Assembly: GCF_002479325.1 (NCBI RefSeq)
Contig: NZ_DLMO01000101.1
Span: forward strand, 1 to 64,000
Source: Brevundimonas sp. UBA7534
Lineage (GTDB): Bacteria > Pseudomonadota > Alphaproteobacteria > Caulobacterales > Caulobacteraceae
Length of the DNA: 64,000 nt
Reading direction: 5' to 3'
Shown here: piece by piece, positions 16,201 to 26,068 of the stretch
How the letters are laid out: each line of letters opens with the position of its first letter
Numbering within the stretch: position 1 is the first letter of the stretch
Program-made: the position numbers and the translations under genes
The notes under the pieces: model-generated
What the model was told of the DNA's origin: nothing
Databases searched by the model: none
The model's input: only the letters and a program-made list of their open reading frames with translations

Positions 16201-18072
16201 ATCCAGGGCCTCGCCGCGCGGGTCCTCCAGCAGGAATTCGTGGACGTGGATTTCCTCCTCGCCCAGCGGGCGGATCGGATAGCCGTATTCCTCCAGCGTC
16301 TTCAGCCCCATGTCGGCCAGGATCGGCAGGACGTCGGACAGGGGCACGGTCGGGCCGCGGCGATAAAGCTTGAACCGGAACTGCAGCGGGCTGTCGTTCG
16401 GGTCGCGGAAGGCGCGCACCGCCACCGCCTCGCCGGCGCCAGGCCGACCGTCGGCGTTCAGGCGGTCGATCTCGTGCAGATCGCGCACCGCCTCGTCGGC
16501 GTCGTAGCGGTCGCGGTAGGCGGCGCCGAAGGCGCGGGCCCAGCGGGCGCTGAGCGGGCCCACGGCGACATCGTCCACGTCGGCGCGGCGCAGCGCGCTC
16601 TCGAACCGCTCCATCCAGCCGCGGCCCGCCTCGGCCACGTCGGCCTCCAGCTGGGCCAGATCGGGCGTCGGATGGTCGCCCGGGGCCACGCCGATGATGA
16701 AGTGGACCCGCGTCAGCGGCGCGTCTGACAGCTGCGGATACCAGGCGGAGATGCGACCGCCCCAGGCGCGGGCCAGGATCTGGCCGATCCGCTCGCGCAC
16801 CGAGACGTCGTAGCGTTCGCGCGGCACGAACAGCAGCACCGACACGAAGCGGTCGAACGGGTCCTGGCGCGTGAAGATGCGGATGCGCGGCCGGTCGTAG
16901 AGGTGCAGGATTCCCAGGGCGATCGAAAGCAGTTCGTCCTCGGAGATCTGGAAGAGCTCGTCGCGTGGATAGTTCTCCAGGATGTTCTTGAGCCGCTTTT
17001 CGTTGTGGCTGCCGGGGGCCTTGTCGGCGCGGGCCAGGGCGTTGGCGACCTTGCGCCGGACCAGGGGCACGTCGGAGGCGACGCGGTCGTAGGCCTCGGC
17101 CGTGAACAGGCCGACGAAGCGGGTTTCGCCCGCCGCCTTGCCGTCCGGGCCGTACCGCTTGACCCCGATGTAGTCCATGTAGGCCCGGCGGTGGACGCGC
17201 GAGCGCAGGTTGGCCTTGGCCACGGTGACCGGTTCGGACAGGTCCAGCTGGCGGCGCATCTGCTTGGTCAGGACCGCCGGCTCCGACGCGCGGCGCAGCA
17301 CCCGCTGCTCGGGATCGCGCAGCACGCCCAGGCCTTCGCCCGCCTGGCTCAGCGGGGCCTCGGCCTCGTAGTCGCCGTCGGCCGAGCGCGGATAATCGTA
17401 GTCGCGCGCGCCCAGGAAGACGAAGTGGTCGCTCTTGAGCCAGCGCAGGAATTCCAGGGTCTCGGCCTGGACCTGCGGGTCCACGCCGGCGGGGGGCGTG
17501 GCCTCCAGCTGCTGCACCGAACGGCGCATCAGCGCCAGCATCTCGGCGTGATCGGCCACGGCGGCGTGAACGTCGGCCAGGGTGGCCGCCAGATTCTCGC
17601 CCAGGGCGTCGCGCCGCTCCTGTGGCACGCCGTCGATGACCAGGATGATGACCGACAGCCGTCGCGCGTCGCAGTCGACGACGGGGTGATAGAGGGCGCG
17701 CACCGACACCCCGGCCTCCGCCAGGGCGCCCATGACGCTGTCGACCAGGAAGGGGGCGTCGGGCTGGACGATCCGCACCAGGTCGTAGCCCAGCGGCTGG
17801 CCGTCGGCGCCGTTCAGCGGGCCGACCGTGATGACAGGGGCGGCGCCGGACGCATGATCCTGGGCCGCTTTCCACGAGGCGGCCAGCAGGGCGGCCAGGT
17901 CGTCTCCGCCCAGTTCCGGCGTCTCGTCGGCGGCGTAGTCCTCATGCGCCTGGGCGATGAAGGACCGCTCTGCGGCGCCGGGGCCGGTTCCTGAAATCCG
18001 CGCGAAGGCCGCCTCCAGCGCGGCCGGGGTGATCGGCTGAACCGGAACGGGGCGCGGATCGGGGGCGGTCAT
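13213..18072 (-). CDS. gdhZ: NAD-specific glutamate dehydrogenase, large (GDH-1600) type
   Basis: Deaminates glutamate to 2-oxoglutarate and ammonium with NAD. The 1,619-residue length fits the bacterial large GDH class. It has a long N-terminal regulatory part with ACT-like segments ([22 protein letters not shown]), a [20 protein letters not shown] region and [17 protein letters not shown]. The catalytic core around residue 770 onward contains [32 protein letters not shown], and the Rossmann part with [15 protein letters not shown]. In Caulobacter the orthologue GdhZ also binds FtsZ and stimulates its disassembly, linking glutamate metabolism to division; whether that holds here is inference. 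The ATG at 18070-18072 gives MTAPDPRP. Confidence 0.95.
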   Translation of the reverse strand: [1619 protein letters not shown]

Positions 18073-18160
18073 GGAGATTCGGTCTCTGACGACGCGGCGC
18101 GGAGGGGGCCGCACCCGATTGACTAGGCCAGGACCGGTCGCGCGGGAAGCCCCAGAAGGT

Positions 18161-18178
18161 CGATCATTGTCATGATCG
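18161..18178. promoter_or_regulatory. Palindrome upstream of gdhZ, possible operator
   Basis: CGATCAT-TGTC-ATGATCG is a perfect 7+4+7 inverted repeat about 90 bases upstream of the gdhZ start codon. Position and symmetry suggest a dimeric regulator site. I cannot name the regulator. Confidence 0.4.
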
Positions 18179-18218
18179 CTGTTCAGCTTGGAAAGATTGT
18201 GCGGCGCCGCATACGAGA

Positions 18219-18248
18219 AGGCCGCCGGGTGGGGGAACCCGGCGGCCT
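18219..18248. terminator. Strong hairpin between AI-2E permease and gdhZ
   Basis: AGGCCGCCGGGT (18219-18230) pairs perfectly with ACCCGGCGGCCT (18237-18248) around a six-base loop. On the minus strand the stem is followed by TTCTCG, a weak U-rich end, so it could terminate the permease transcript that ends at 18410. The rest of the 337-base gap (18073-18409) holds no gene I can support. Confidence 0.5.
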
Positions 18249-18409
18249 GCGCGGGCCGACGCTCGGGGAGGGGAGGGCGCGCCGGTCTCGCTTGCGCCGC
18301 GGTTCGGAGGGGGGAGTGTCCCGCGGCGTTGATGCGGAAATGGGGAGCCGGCGACGGGGTTCAAGGCCCCGCGTCGCGCGGAATCGCGACAAGGCGCCGC
18401 AGCGCCCGA

Positions 18410-19537
18410 TCAGCCGTCTTCGCCGGCGTCGCGGCCCTTGCGCGGGCGGGCCTGACCCTCCTGGGCGTTCGGCTCCGAGGCGTAGGGCTCGCCGTCGCCC
18501 GACAGCAGCACCGCCATCCAGCGCGAACCCCTGAACTCGGCCAGGATCGCCATGGCCATGACGGCCAGCGGGGTCGACAGGAACATGCCGACCACGCCCC
18601 ACAGCTTGCCCCAGAAGGCCAGGGCCAGCAGCACCACCACCGGGTCGATGTTCTGATTGTCGCCCTGCATCCGCGGCTGGACCATGTTGCCGACCACGAA
18701 GAGGATGGCCTGCAGCCCGCCCAGCAGGATCAGGGCCGGCCAGTAGCTGTCGAACTGGACCAGGGCGAACAGCGGCGGCGCCAGGCCAGCGATCGCCCCG
18801 CCCAGGACGGGGATGAAGCCGACGATGAAGATGACGAAGGTCCAGAACTCGGCGTTCTGCAGGCCCACGGCCCGCATCAGGATCCACGCCGCCACGCAGA
18901 TCATGGCCCCGGTCACCGCCTGAACCCACAGATAGCCCTCGACCCCGCCGCGCACGCGCTGGAACACGGCCACGGCCTCGGTGCGCTGGTGACGGTCGGG
19001 GAACATGTGCACGATCTTGCGCTGGAAGCCGGCGCGCGAGGCCAGCAGGAAGCCCAGGTAGACCAGAACGAAGAAGGCGCCGGACGCCACGCCCTGGGCC
19101 TGGAAGGCCAGACTGGTCAGATAGCCCCGCAGATCGACGCCGCGCAGCAGGTCCTGCGCCGTCGGCGGATTCTGCTGGTTGAACAGGCTCCAGACGTCGC
19201 GGATGATCTGGTCGATGCGCGGACCCAGGTTCTGGGACACCCCCGACGCCTCGCCGAAGAAGCCCGCCGCGCCGTTCACGATGATGCCGATGGAGGCGAA
19301 GAAGCCCAGCACCACCAGGGCCAGGGCGGCCACGCCGGCCCAGCGCGCGGTCAGCGGCGTGCGCGTCTCCACCCAGCGCTTCAGCCCGTCGATCATGATC
19401 AGCAGGAAGATGGCCATGGCCAGAGGCGTCAGGATGTCCCGCAGCCAATAGACGGCCGCGCCCGCCGCCACCGTGGCGATCAGGGCCAGTGCGTTTCTGG
19501 CCACGACGGAGCTGGGCACGGCGACGGGAGATTTCAT
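18410..19537 (-). CDS. AI-2E family transporter (PerM/UPF0118 permease)
   Basis: A 375-residue polytopic membrane protein of the AI-2E transporter (UPF0118) family, whose members export or take up small molecules or act as Na+/H+ antiporters; the substrate here is unknown. About eight hydrophobic segments are visible: two near the N-terminus (LALIATVAAGAAVYWL, LTPLAMAIFLLIMIDGL), one at VAALALVVLGFFASIGIIV, a central soluble part, and four in the C-terminal half including FVIFIVGFIPVLGGAIAGL and the family-typical PLAVMAMAILAEF. The tail is charged (QEGQARPRKGRDAGEDG). The ATG at 19535-19537 is the start of similarity. Divergent from the HerA-like ATPase gene. Confidence 0.88.
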   Translation of the reverse strand: MKSPVAVPSSVVARNALALIATVAAGAAVYWLRDILTPLAMAIFLLIMIDGLKRWVETRTPLTARWAGVAALALVVLGFFASIGIIVNGAAGFFGEASGVSQNLGPRIDQIIRDVWSLFNQQNPPTAQDLLRGVDLRGYLTSLAFQAQGVASGAFFVLVYLGFLLASRAGFQRKIVHMFPDRHQRTEAVAVFQRVRGGVEGYLWVQAVTGAMICVAAWILMRAVGLQNAEFWTFVIFIVGFIPVLGGAIAGLAPPLFALVQFDSYWPALILLGGLQAILFVVGNMVQPRMQGDNQNIDPVVVLLALAFWGKLWGVVGMFLSTPLAVMAMAILAEFRGSRWMAVLLSGDGEPYASEPNAQEGQARPRKGRDAGEDG

Positions 19538-19645
19538 GCGTCCGTTGTCGGCGGCGCCAGGGGCGGCGTCAACTCGGGCACGGGGACGGTTCCGGCCGGC
19601 GGGCGACTGCGCTAGAGCTTGGAGACGATTGATCGGAGACCCCTC

Positions 19646-21184
19646 ATGACCGACGCCGTTCCCGGCCTTTTCCTGGGCCAGTCCGATCAGGGCGAGGCCG
19701 AGCGCCTGCTGTTCCATCGCGCCAACCGCCACGGCGTCGTCGCCGGCGCGACGGGCACCGGCAAGACGGTGACGTTGCAGATCATGGCCCAGGGATTTTC
19801 GGACGCGGGCGTGCCGGTCTTCTGCGCCGACGTGAAGGGCGATCTGTCCGGCGTGTCCCAGGTCGGCGCGCCCAACGACAAGCTGACCGCGCGGGCGACG
19901 GACATGGGCCTGACCCTGACGCCGCGCGCCGCGCCGACGGTGTTCTGGGACCTGTACGGCGAAAAGGGCCATCCGATCCGCACCACCATCAGCGAGATCG
20001 GCCCGGTGCTGATGGCGCGGATGCTGAACCTGAACGACGTCCAGGAGGGCGTGCTGACGGTGGCCTTCCATGTCGCCGACAAGGAAGGCCTGCTTCTGCT
20101 CGACCTTGAGGACCTGCGCAGCCTGCTGGCCTATGTCGGGGAGAACGCCGACCGCATCGGGCGCGAGGTCGGCAACGTCGCCTCGGCCTCCGTCGCCGCC
20201 ATCCAGCGCGCGTTGCTGCAGCTGGAACAGCAGGGCGGGGCCGCCTTCTTCGGGGAACCGGCGTTGCGGCTTGAGGACATGATGCGGACCGGCCTGGACG
20301 GGCGCGGCCAGGTCAATGTGCTGGATTCCACGCGACTGATGAACAGTCCGCGCCTGTATGCGGCCTTCCTGCTTTGGCTGCTGTCCGAACTGTTCGAGCA
20401 ACTGCCCGAGGTGGGCGACCCCGACAAGCCGCGCCTGGTCTTCTTCTTCGACGAGGCGCACCTGCTGTTCAACGACGCGCCCAAGGCGCTGCTGGAAAAG
20501 GTCGAGCAGGTCGTGCGTCTGATCCGCTCCAAGGGCGTCGGCGTCTATTTCGTCACCCAGAACCCGGCCGACATTCCCGACAGCGTCCTGGCCCAGCTGG
20601 GCAACCGCATCCAGCACGCGCTCAGGGCCTACACCCCGTCCGAGCAGAAGGGACTGAAGGCGGCCTCGCAGAGCTTCCGCGTCAATCCGGCCTTCGATAC
20701 GGCCGAGGCGATCCAGGGGCTGGGCGTGGGCGAGGCCCTGGTGTCGGTGCTGGACGACAAGGGCGCCCCCACGGTGGTCGCGCGCACCAAGATCCGGCCG
20801 CCGGATTCCCGCCTGGGCCCCGCCACCGACGCCGAGCGCGCCGCCGTCATGGCCGCCAGCCCCGTGCGCGGCCTCTACGACCAGGTGGTCAACCGCGAAT
20901 CCGCCGAGGAGATCCTGGCCGCGCGGCACGCCGCCGCCGACCAGGCCGAGGCCCAGGCCAAGATTCAGGCCAGGGCCCAGGCCGAACAGGCCAAGGCGGA
21001 CGAGAAGGCGGCCAGGGAGGCGGCGCGAGACCAGGCCCGCGCGGCGCCCCGGGCCCCCGCCCGCCGCCCCTCGAATCGCCAGACGCCGATGGAGGCCCTG
21101 ACCAAGTCGGTGCTGCGCACGGCCGGATCGACCCTGACGCGCGAACTGCTGCGCGGCGTGCTGGGCGGGCTGAAGCGGCGCTGA
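19646..21184 (+). CDS. HerA-like ATPase, DUF853 family
   Basis: A 512-residue cytoplasmic P-loop ATPase of the FtsK/HerA superfamily (DUF853, YjgR-like). It has Walker A GATGTGKT at residues 34-41, [36 protein letters not shown], Walker [13 protein letters not shown] near residue 262, and the sensor-like [27 protein letters not shown]. The C-terminal 100 residues form an Ala/Gln/Lys-rich, probably coiled-coil linker (about residues 425-480) and a short conserved tail ending [12 protein letters not shown]. No physiological role is established for this family. The chosen ATG at 19646 begins [12 protein letters not shown]; an upstream start adds nine residues. Confidence 0.9.
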   Translation: MTDAVPGLFLGQSDQGEAERLLFHRANRHGVVAGATGTGKTVTLQIMAQGFSDAGVPVFCADVKGDLSGVSQVGAPNDKLTARATDMGLTLTPRAAPTVFWDLYGEKGHPIRTTISEIGPVLMARMLNLNDVQEGVLTVAFHVADKEGLLLLDLEDLRSLLAYVGENADRIGREVGNVASASVAAIQRALLQLEQQGGAAFFGEPALRLEDMMRTGLDGRGQVNVLDSTRLMNSPRLYAAFLLWLLSELFEQLPEVGDPDKPRLVFFFDEAHLLFNDAPKALLEKVEQVVRLIRSKGVGVYFVTQNPADIPDSVLAQLGNRIQHALRAYTPSEQKGLKAASQSFRVNPAFDTAEAIQGLGVGEALVSVLDDKGAPTVVARTKIRPPDSRLGPATDAERAAVMAASPVRGLYDQVVNRESAEEILAARHAAADQAEAQAKIQARAQAEQAKADEKAAREAARDQARAAPRAPARRPSNRQTPMEALTKSVLRTAGSTLTRELLRGVLGGLKRR

Positions 21185-21227
21185 ACACCCTCTTGAATCC
21201 GGGGCGGGCGGGGCGCATCTGCGGTCC

Positions 21228-21785
21228 ATGTTCATCCAGACCGAACCCACGCCCAATCCGAACGTGTTGAAATTCCTGCCCGGCCGCGACGTCTCGCCGG
21301 CCGCGGCGCTGGAGTATCGCACCATCGACGCGGCGACCGCTTCGCCGCTGGCCGAGGCGCTGTTCGAGCTGGAAGGCGTCGACGGCGTCTTCTTCGGCGC
21401 GGATTATGTGTCGGTCACCCGCCAGGCGCAGGGGCCGGACTGGACCGAGATGAAACCGGCCGTGCTGGCGGCGATCATGGACCATTTCGTCTCGGGCCAG
21501 CCGCTGACCCGCGACGGGGCGGGGGCCGAGACCCACGCCGAGGACGACAGCGAGATCGTCGCCGAGATCAAGGCCCTTCTGGACAGCCGCATCCGGCCGG
21601 CCGTGGCCCAGGACGGCGGCGACATCCTGTTCGACGCCTTCGACGAGGAGACCGGCGTCCTGTCCCTGAGAATGCGCGGCGCCTGTTCGGGGTGCCCCTC
21701 GTCCTCGGCCACGCTGAAGGCGGGGGTGGAGCAGATGATGCGCCACTATGTTCCTGAAGTGACGCGGGTGGAACAGACCCTCTGA
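21228..21785 (+). CDS. NFU-type Fe-S cluster scaffold/carrier
   Basis: A 185-residue protein with an N-terminal Nfu-N (Scaffold) domain (MFIQTEPTPNPNVLKFLPGR, ALFELEGVDGVFFGADYVSVT) and a C-terminal NifU-like domain whose CxxC motif (Cys153, Cys156 in GACSGCPSS) binds a 4Fe-4S cluster. Such proteins receive clusters from the SUF or ISC machinery and hand them to clients; the nearby MiaB (24641) and the respiratory apparatus are plausible recipients. It follows the HerA-like gene by 43 bases and precedes an Xre regulator. Architecture matches mitochondrial NFU1 and alphaproteobacterial homologues. Confidence 0.95.
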   Translation: MFIQTEPTPNPNVLKFLPGRDVSPAAALEYRTIDAATASPLAEALFELEGVDGVFFGADYVSVTRQAQGPDWTEMKPAVLAAIMDHFVSGQPLTRDGAGAETHAEDDSEIVAEIKALLDSRIRPAVAQDGGDILFDAFDEETGVLSLRMRGACSGCPSSSATLKAGVEQMMRHYVPEVTRVEQTL

Positions 21786-21855
21786 CCAACCTTTGCGGGT
21801 GGGGTGAAACGATTTCGTCTCGCCTTGGCGATCGGGCTGCGTCATTCTGGCGGCC

Positions 21856-22452
21856 ATGTCGCGCTTCCAGCCCGATCCCGACGCGCTTCGCCTGGGCGAA
21901 GCTCTGGCCGCGCTCCGCCGTGACCGAGGCCTGTCGCAGGCCGAGGCCGGCGCGCGCCTGGGCATGACCAGCCAGGGGTGGGGTCTGTATGAGGCCGGCC
22001 GGCGTCCCGGCCTGTTCCGACCCGACGTGCAGCGTCGCCTGACCGCCGCGCTGGACGCCTCGCCCGAGGACCTGGCCTTCGCGCGCGACGGTCTGAGCGG
22101 CCCGTCCGACAACGCTTCCGACGATACGCCGGCCGCGGAGGGCCTGGAGGCGCGAGGACGAAGCTTCGAGGCGGCTTCGCCCCGTGTCCGGCGGTTGCAG
22201 ATTTCCGACGACAGCCTGGCCCCCTGGGCCGCGTCCGGCGTCGTGGTGGAATATCGACCCGGTCAATGGCCACGCCAGGGCCAGGGCTGCGTGTTGGAGA
22301 TGGTCGACGGCTCGGTGCGGGTGCGGCTGTATCGCGGCGCGGACGCCGAGGCGCTGCATCTGGCCGGCGCGGGCGCTCTGGATGTGATGGAGACCATCCC
22401 GCGCCGACAGGCCGCACTGGTGTCTGCGGTGATCGCCCGCCTGGACGGGTGA
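21856..22452 (+). CDS. Xre-family regulator with degenerate S24/LexA-like C-terminal domain
   Basis: A 198-residue protein with a helix-turn-helix at about residues 12-60 (LGEALAALRRDRGLSQAEAGARLGMTSQGWGLYEAGRRP), a low-complexity linker to about residue 110, and a C-terminal part reading QISDDSLAPWAASGVVVEYRPG...VLEMVDGSVRVRLYRG. That layout resembles CI/LexA-type peptidase S24 repressors, with DDSL at the place of the catalytic Ser (DSM) and VRLY where the catalytic Lys (VKRL) would be; the Lys appears to be Arg. If so it would not self-cleave. Target genes are unknown; autoregulation and control of the neighbours are possible. Confidence 0.72.
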   Translation: MSRFQPDPDALRLGEALAALRRDRGLSQAEAGARLGMTSQGWGLYEAGRRPGLFRPDVQRRLTAALDASPEDLAFARDGLSGPSDNASDDTPAAEGLEARGRSFEAASPRVRRLQISDDSLAPWAASGVVVEYRPGQWPRQGQGCVLEMVDGSVRVRLYRGADAEALHLAGAGALDVMETIPRRQAALVSAVIARLDG

Positions 22453-22524
22453 AACCTTATGGTTGCAAATCATTTCGTTTCATGAAACGGTCTGGTTGTC
22501 CTGAACCGGAGACCGCCGCAGCGC

Positions 22525-22902
22525 ATGACCGCCCGATCCGCCAAGGCCGTGGACGCCGTCGTCGGCGCCCGGATCGCCGTTCGGCGGCGCGCCCTGGGCC
22601 TGTCGCAGACGGCGCTGGCGGGTTTGGTCGGCGTCAGCTGCCAGCAGATCCAGAAGTACGAGAACGGGCAGAACCGCATCTCGGTGTCGCGCCTGCACGC
22701 CCTGTCGCTGGCGCTGGGCCTGCCGGTCGAGGCCTTCTTCCCCGACCGGCCTGACGGCGCGGACGCCGCCGAGCTGACCACCCTGCGCGCCCTTACCACC
22801 ACGCCTGAGGGCCAGGCCCTGGCCGACGGCTTCGCCCGCATCCACGACCCGGCCGTACGCCGCGCCCTGACGCGGCTGGTCGAGGTTCTCGCGGCGGTCT
22901 AG
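22525..22902 (+). CDS. Xre-family transcriptional regulator
   Basis: A 125-residue protein consisting of an HTH-Xre domain at about residues 13-68, containing GARIAVRRRALGLSQTALAGLVGVSCQQIQKYENGQNRISVSRL, followed by a short helical tail (LTTLRALTTTPEGQALADGF...ALTRLVEVLAAV). The recognition helix and following residues are nearly the same as in the Xre protein at 29147, so the two may recognise related operators. It is a widespread alphaproteobacterial type of unknown target. It lies 32 bases before tsaB and could be cotranscribed with tsaB, rimI and fur. Confidence 0.87.
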   Translation: MTARSAKAVDAVVGARIAVRRRALGLSQTALAGLVGVSCQQIQKYENGQNRISVSRLHALSLALGLPVEAFFPDRPDGADAAELTTLRALTTTPEGQALADGFARIHDPAVRRALTRLVEVLAAV

Positions 22903-22934
22903 GCTCGCGCCCGATCCGGTCCTAGAAGACCGGC

Positions 22935-23642
22935 ATGACGGTTTTGGTGATCGATACGGCGCTGGGCGCCTGCACGGCGGCGATGTTCGACGGCGACCGG
23001 CCGCTGGCCGTGCGGTTCGAGCCGATGGCCAAGGGCCACCAGGAACGGCTGGGGGGCCTGGTGCGCGACGTCGTGGCCGAGGCGGCGGCAAAAGGGGGCG
23101 CCGGCTTCGACGCTGTCGAGCGGATCGGCGTCACGGTCGGGCCGGGCTCGTTCACGGGGCTGCGCGTCGGCCTGGCCTTCGCCCTGGGGCTGGGGGCGGC
23201 GCTGGACCGTCCGGTCCTGGGCCTGTCGACGCTGGAGGCCCTGGCCGCCTCGGTCGCCGATGCGGCGGGGCCGGTCGCGGCCCTGATCGACGCGCGGCGC
23301 GGGCAGGTCTATGCGCGGCTGTTCGACGACGGCGTTCCGCTGGGGCCGGATGCGGCCCTGACGCTGGAAGACGCGACGCGCGCCCTTCGGGCCCTTGGCC
23401 GGCCGGCGCGGTGGGTCGGAAACGGCGCGTCCGTCCTGGCCGAGGCCTTTCCCGATCTGGCCCGGCTCGACCTTGACCCGCGCCTCGCCCCGTCGCCGGA
23501 GGCCCTGGCGCGCCTCACCGCGGCGGGCGATCCGGCGACACGCCCGCCAAGACCGACCTATCTGCGCGCGCCCGACGCCACGCCGCCCAGCCGCCTGCCG
23601 GGCCAGCCGCGCCAAGGCTCCGCGCAGCAGGGGCCGCGATGA
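22935..23642 (+). CDS. tsaB: tRNA N6-threonylcarbamoyladenosine synthesis protein TsaB
   Basis: Partner of TsaD and TsaE in forming t6A37 on ANN-decoding tRNAs. The 235-residue product starts VLVIDTALGACTAAMF (the ASKHA fold first strand). It has HQERLGGLVRDVV where TsaD would carry metal ligands, VTVGPGSFTGLRVGLAFALGLGAALDRPVLGLSTLEALA, and a C-terminal Pro-rich tail with PTYLRAPDA. TsaB lacks catalytic residues and acts as a scaffold. Its stop overlaps the rimI start by four bases (ATGA), the usual tsaB-rimI arrangement. Confidence 0.95.
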   Translation: MTVLVIDTALGACTAAMFDGDRPLAVRFEPMAKGHQERLGGLVRDVVAEAAAKGGAGFDAVERIGVTVGPGSFTGLRVGLAFALGLGAALDRPVLGLSTLEALAASVADAAGPVAALIDARRGQVYARLFDDGVPLGPDAALTLEDATRALRALGRPARWVGNGASVLAEAFPDLARLDLDPRLAPSPEALARLTAAGDPATRPPRPTYLRAPDATPPSRLPGQPRQGSAQQGPR

Positions 23643-24067
23643 GCGACCCGCACGCCCTGGCCGCCCTGCACGCGACCGCCTTTCCCGCGCCGTGGAGCGC
23701 GGCGGTCTTCGTCGATCTTCTGGCCCAGCCCGGCGTCTTCGCCGTGACCGAGGCGGACGGCTTCATCCTGATGCGCGCGGTGCTGGACGAGGCCGAGATC
23801 CTGACGCTGGCCGTGCGCCCCTCGGCGCGCGGCGCGGGCCTGGGCGGACGGCTGGTGGGGCAGGGCGCGGTGCGGGCGGCGCAGGCCGGCGCGACCCGGA
23901 TTTTCCTGGAGGTGGCCGAAGACAACGCCGCCGCGCGCGCCCTCTACGACCGCGCCGGTTTCCGACAGATCGGCCGGCGGCGCGGCTATTACGACGGCGG
24001 CCGGATCGACGCCCTGGTGCTGGAACGCGACATGGCCGCGCCACCGGATAAGGCGGCGCTTCCCTGA
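23639..24067 (+). CDS. rimI: Ribosomal-protein-alanine N-acetyltransferase RimI-like
   Basis: A 142-residue GNAT acetyltransferase. It shows the acetyl-CoA-binding signature LAVRPSARGAGLGGRLV (R-x-x-G-x-G/A) near residue 60, FLEVAEDNAAARALYDRAGFRQIGRRRGYY, and the typical N-terminus HATAFPAPWSAAVFVDLLAQPG. RimI acetylates the N-terminus of ribosomal protein S18, but alphaproteobacterial members may have other substrates. It is coupled to tsaB and followed 27 bases later by fur, a conserved order in the Caulobacterales. Confidence 0.93.
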   Translation: MSDPHALAALHATAFPAPWSAAVFVDLLAQPGVFAVTEADGFILMRAVLDEAEILTLAVRPSARGAGLGGRLVGQGAVRAAQAGATRIFLEVAEDNAAARALYDRAGFRQIGRRRGYYDGGRIDALVLERDMAAPPDKAALP

Positions 24068-24094
24068 CGCGACGACAGCCCCTATTCTAGGGTC

Positions 24095-24574
24095 ATGGAC
24101 CGGATCGAAAAACTCTGCGCCGAGCGCGGCATGCGCATGACCGAGCAGCGTCGCGTGATCGCCCGCGTGCTCTCCAACGCCGAAGACCACCCCGACGTCG
24201 AGGAGCTGTACCGCCGCGCCTCGGCCATCGACCCGCACATCTCGATCGCCACCGTCTATCGCACGGTGCGGCTGTTCGAGGAGGCCGGGGTCGTCGAGAA
24301 GCACGACTTCGGCGATGGGCGCAGCCGCTATGAAGAGGCGGGCGACGACCACCACGATCACCTGATCGACACCCGCTCGGGCGAGGTGATCGAATTCTTC
24401 GACGCCGAGATCGAGCGTCTGAAGACCGAGATCGCCGAACGGCTGGGCTTCGAACTGATCGGGCACAAGCTGGAACTGTACGGCGTGCCGGTCGAGGGGG
24501 CCGAACCGTCCAAGCGCGAGGGGTTGATCTTCAAGCGTCACGCCGCCCGCGTCGATCCGGAGACGACGTCCTGA
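24095..24574 (+). CDS. fur: Fur-family ferric uptake regulator
   Basis: A 159-residue iron-responsive repressor. The N-terminal winged helix contains RMTEQRRVIARVL and ISIATVYRTVRLFEEAGVVEKHDFGDGRSRYE. The C-terminal dimerisation domain has the metal-binding HHDH at residues 86-89, then LIDTRSGEVIEFFDAEIE and a later H in IGHKLELYG. The CxxC pairs that bind structural Zn in E. coli Fur are absent (LID in place of LIC), as in other alphaproteobacterial Fur proteins. Start ATG at 24095. Iron and haem homeostasis makes a functional link to the nearby Fe-S genes plausible. Confidence 0.93.
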   Translation: MDRIEKLCAERGMRMTEQRRVIARVLSNAEDHPDVEELYRRASAIDPHISIATVYRTVRLFEEAGVVEKHDFGDGRSRYEEAGDDHHDHLIDTRSGEVIEFFDAEIERLKTEIAERLGFELIGHKLELYGVPVEGAEPSKREGLIFKRHAARVDPETTS

Positions 24575-24640
24575 CGTCGAAAGGCCCGATTCGACGTGCT
24601 GAAGTGGCGCGCAGCGCGATAGCGCAGTAAAGAGCCGCGA

Positions 24641-26057
<1,417 letters not shown>

Positions 26058-26068
<11 letters not shown>

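Noticed and set aside
18172..18534. Small plus-strand frame starting ATGATCGCTGTTCAGC, possible leader peptide before the hairpin at 18219
   Set aside because: No run of one regulatory amino acid, no alternative hairpin set and no downstream plus-strand biosynthetic gene, so an attenuator is not supported.
19538..21325. Minus-strand frame continuing upstream of the AI-2E permease start, opposite the HerA-like gene
   Set aside because: The 971-codon frame only becomes protein-like after the ATG at 19535-19537; the upstream part is a low-complexity shadow of the HerA-like gene.
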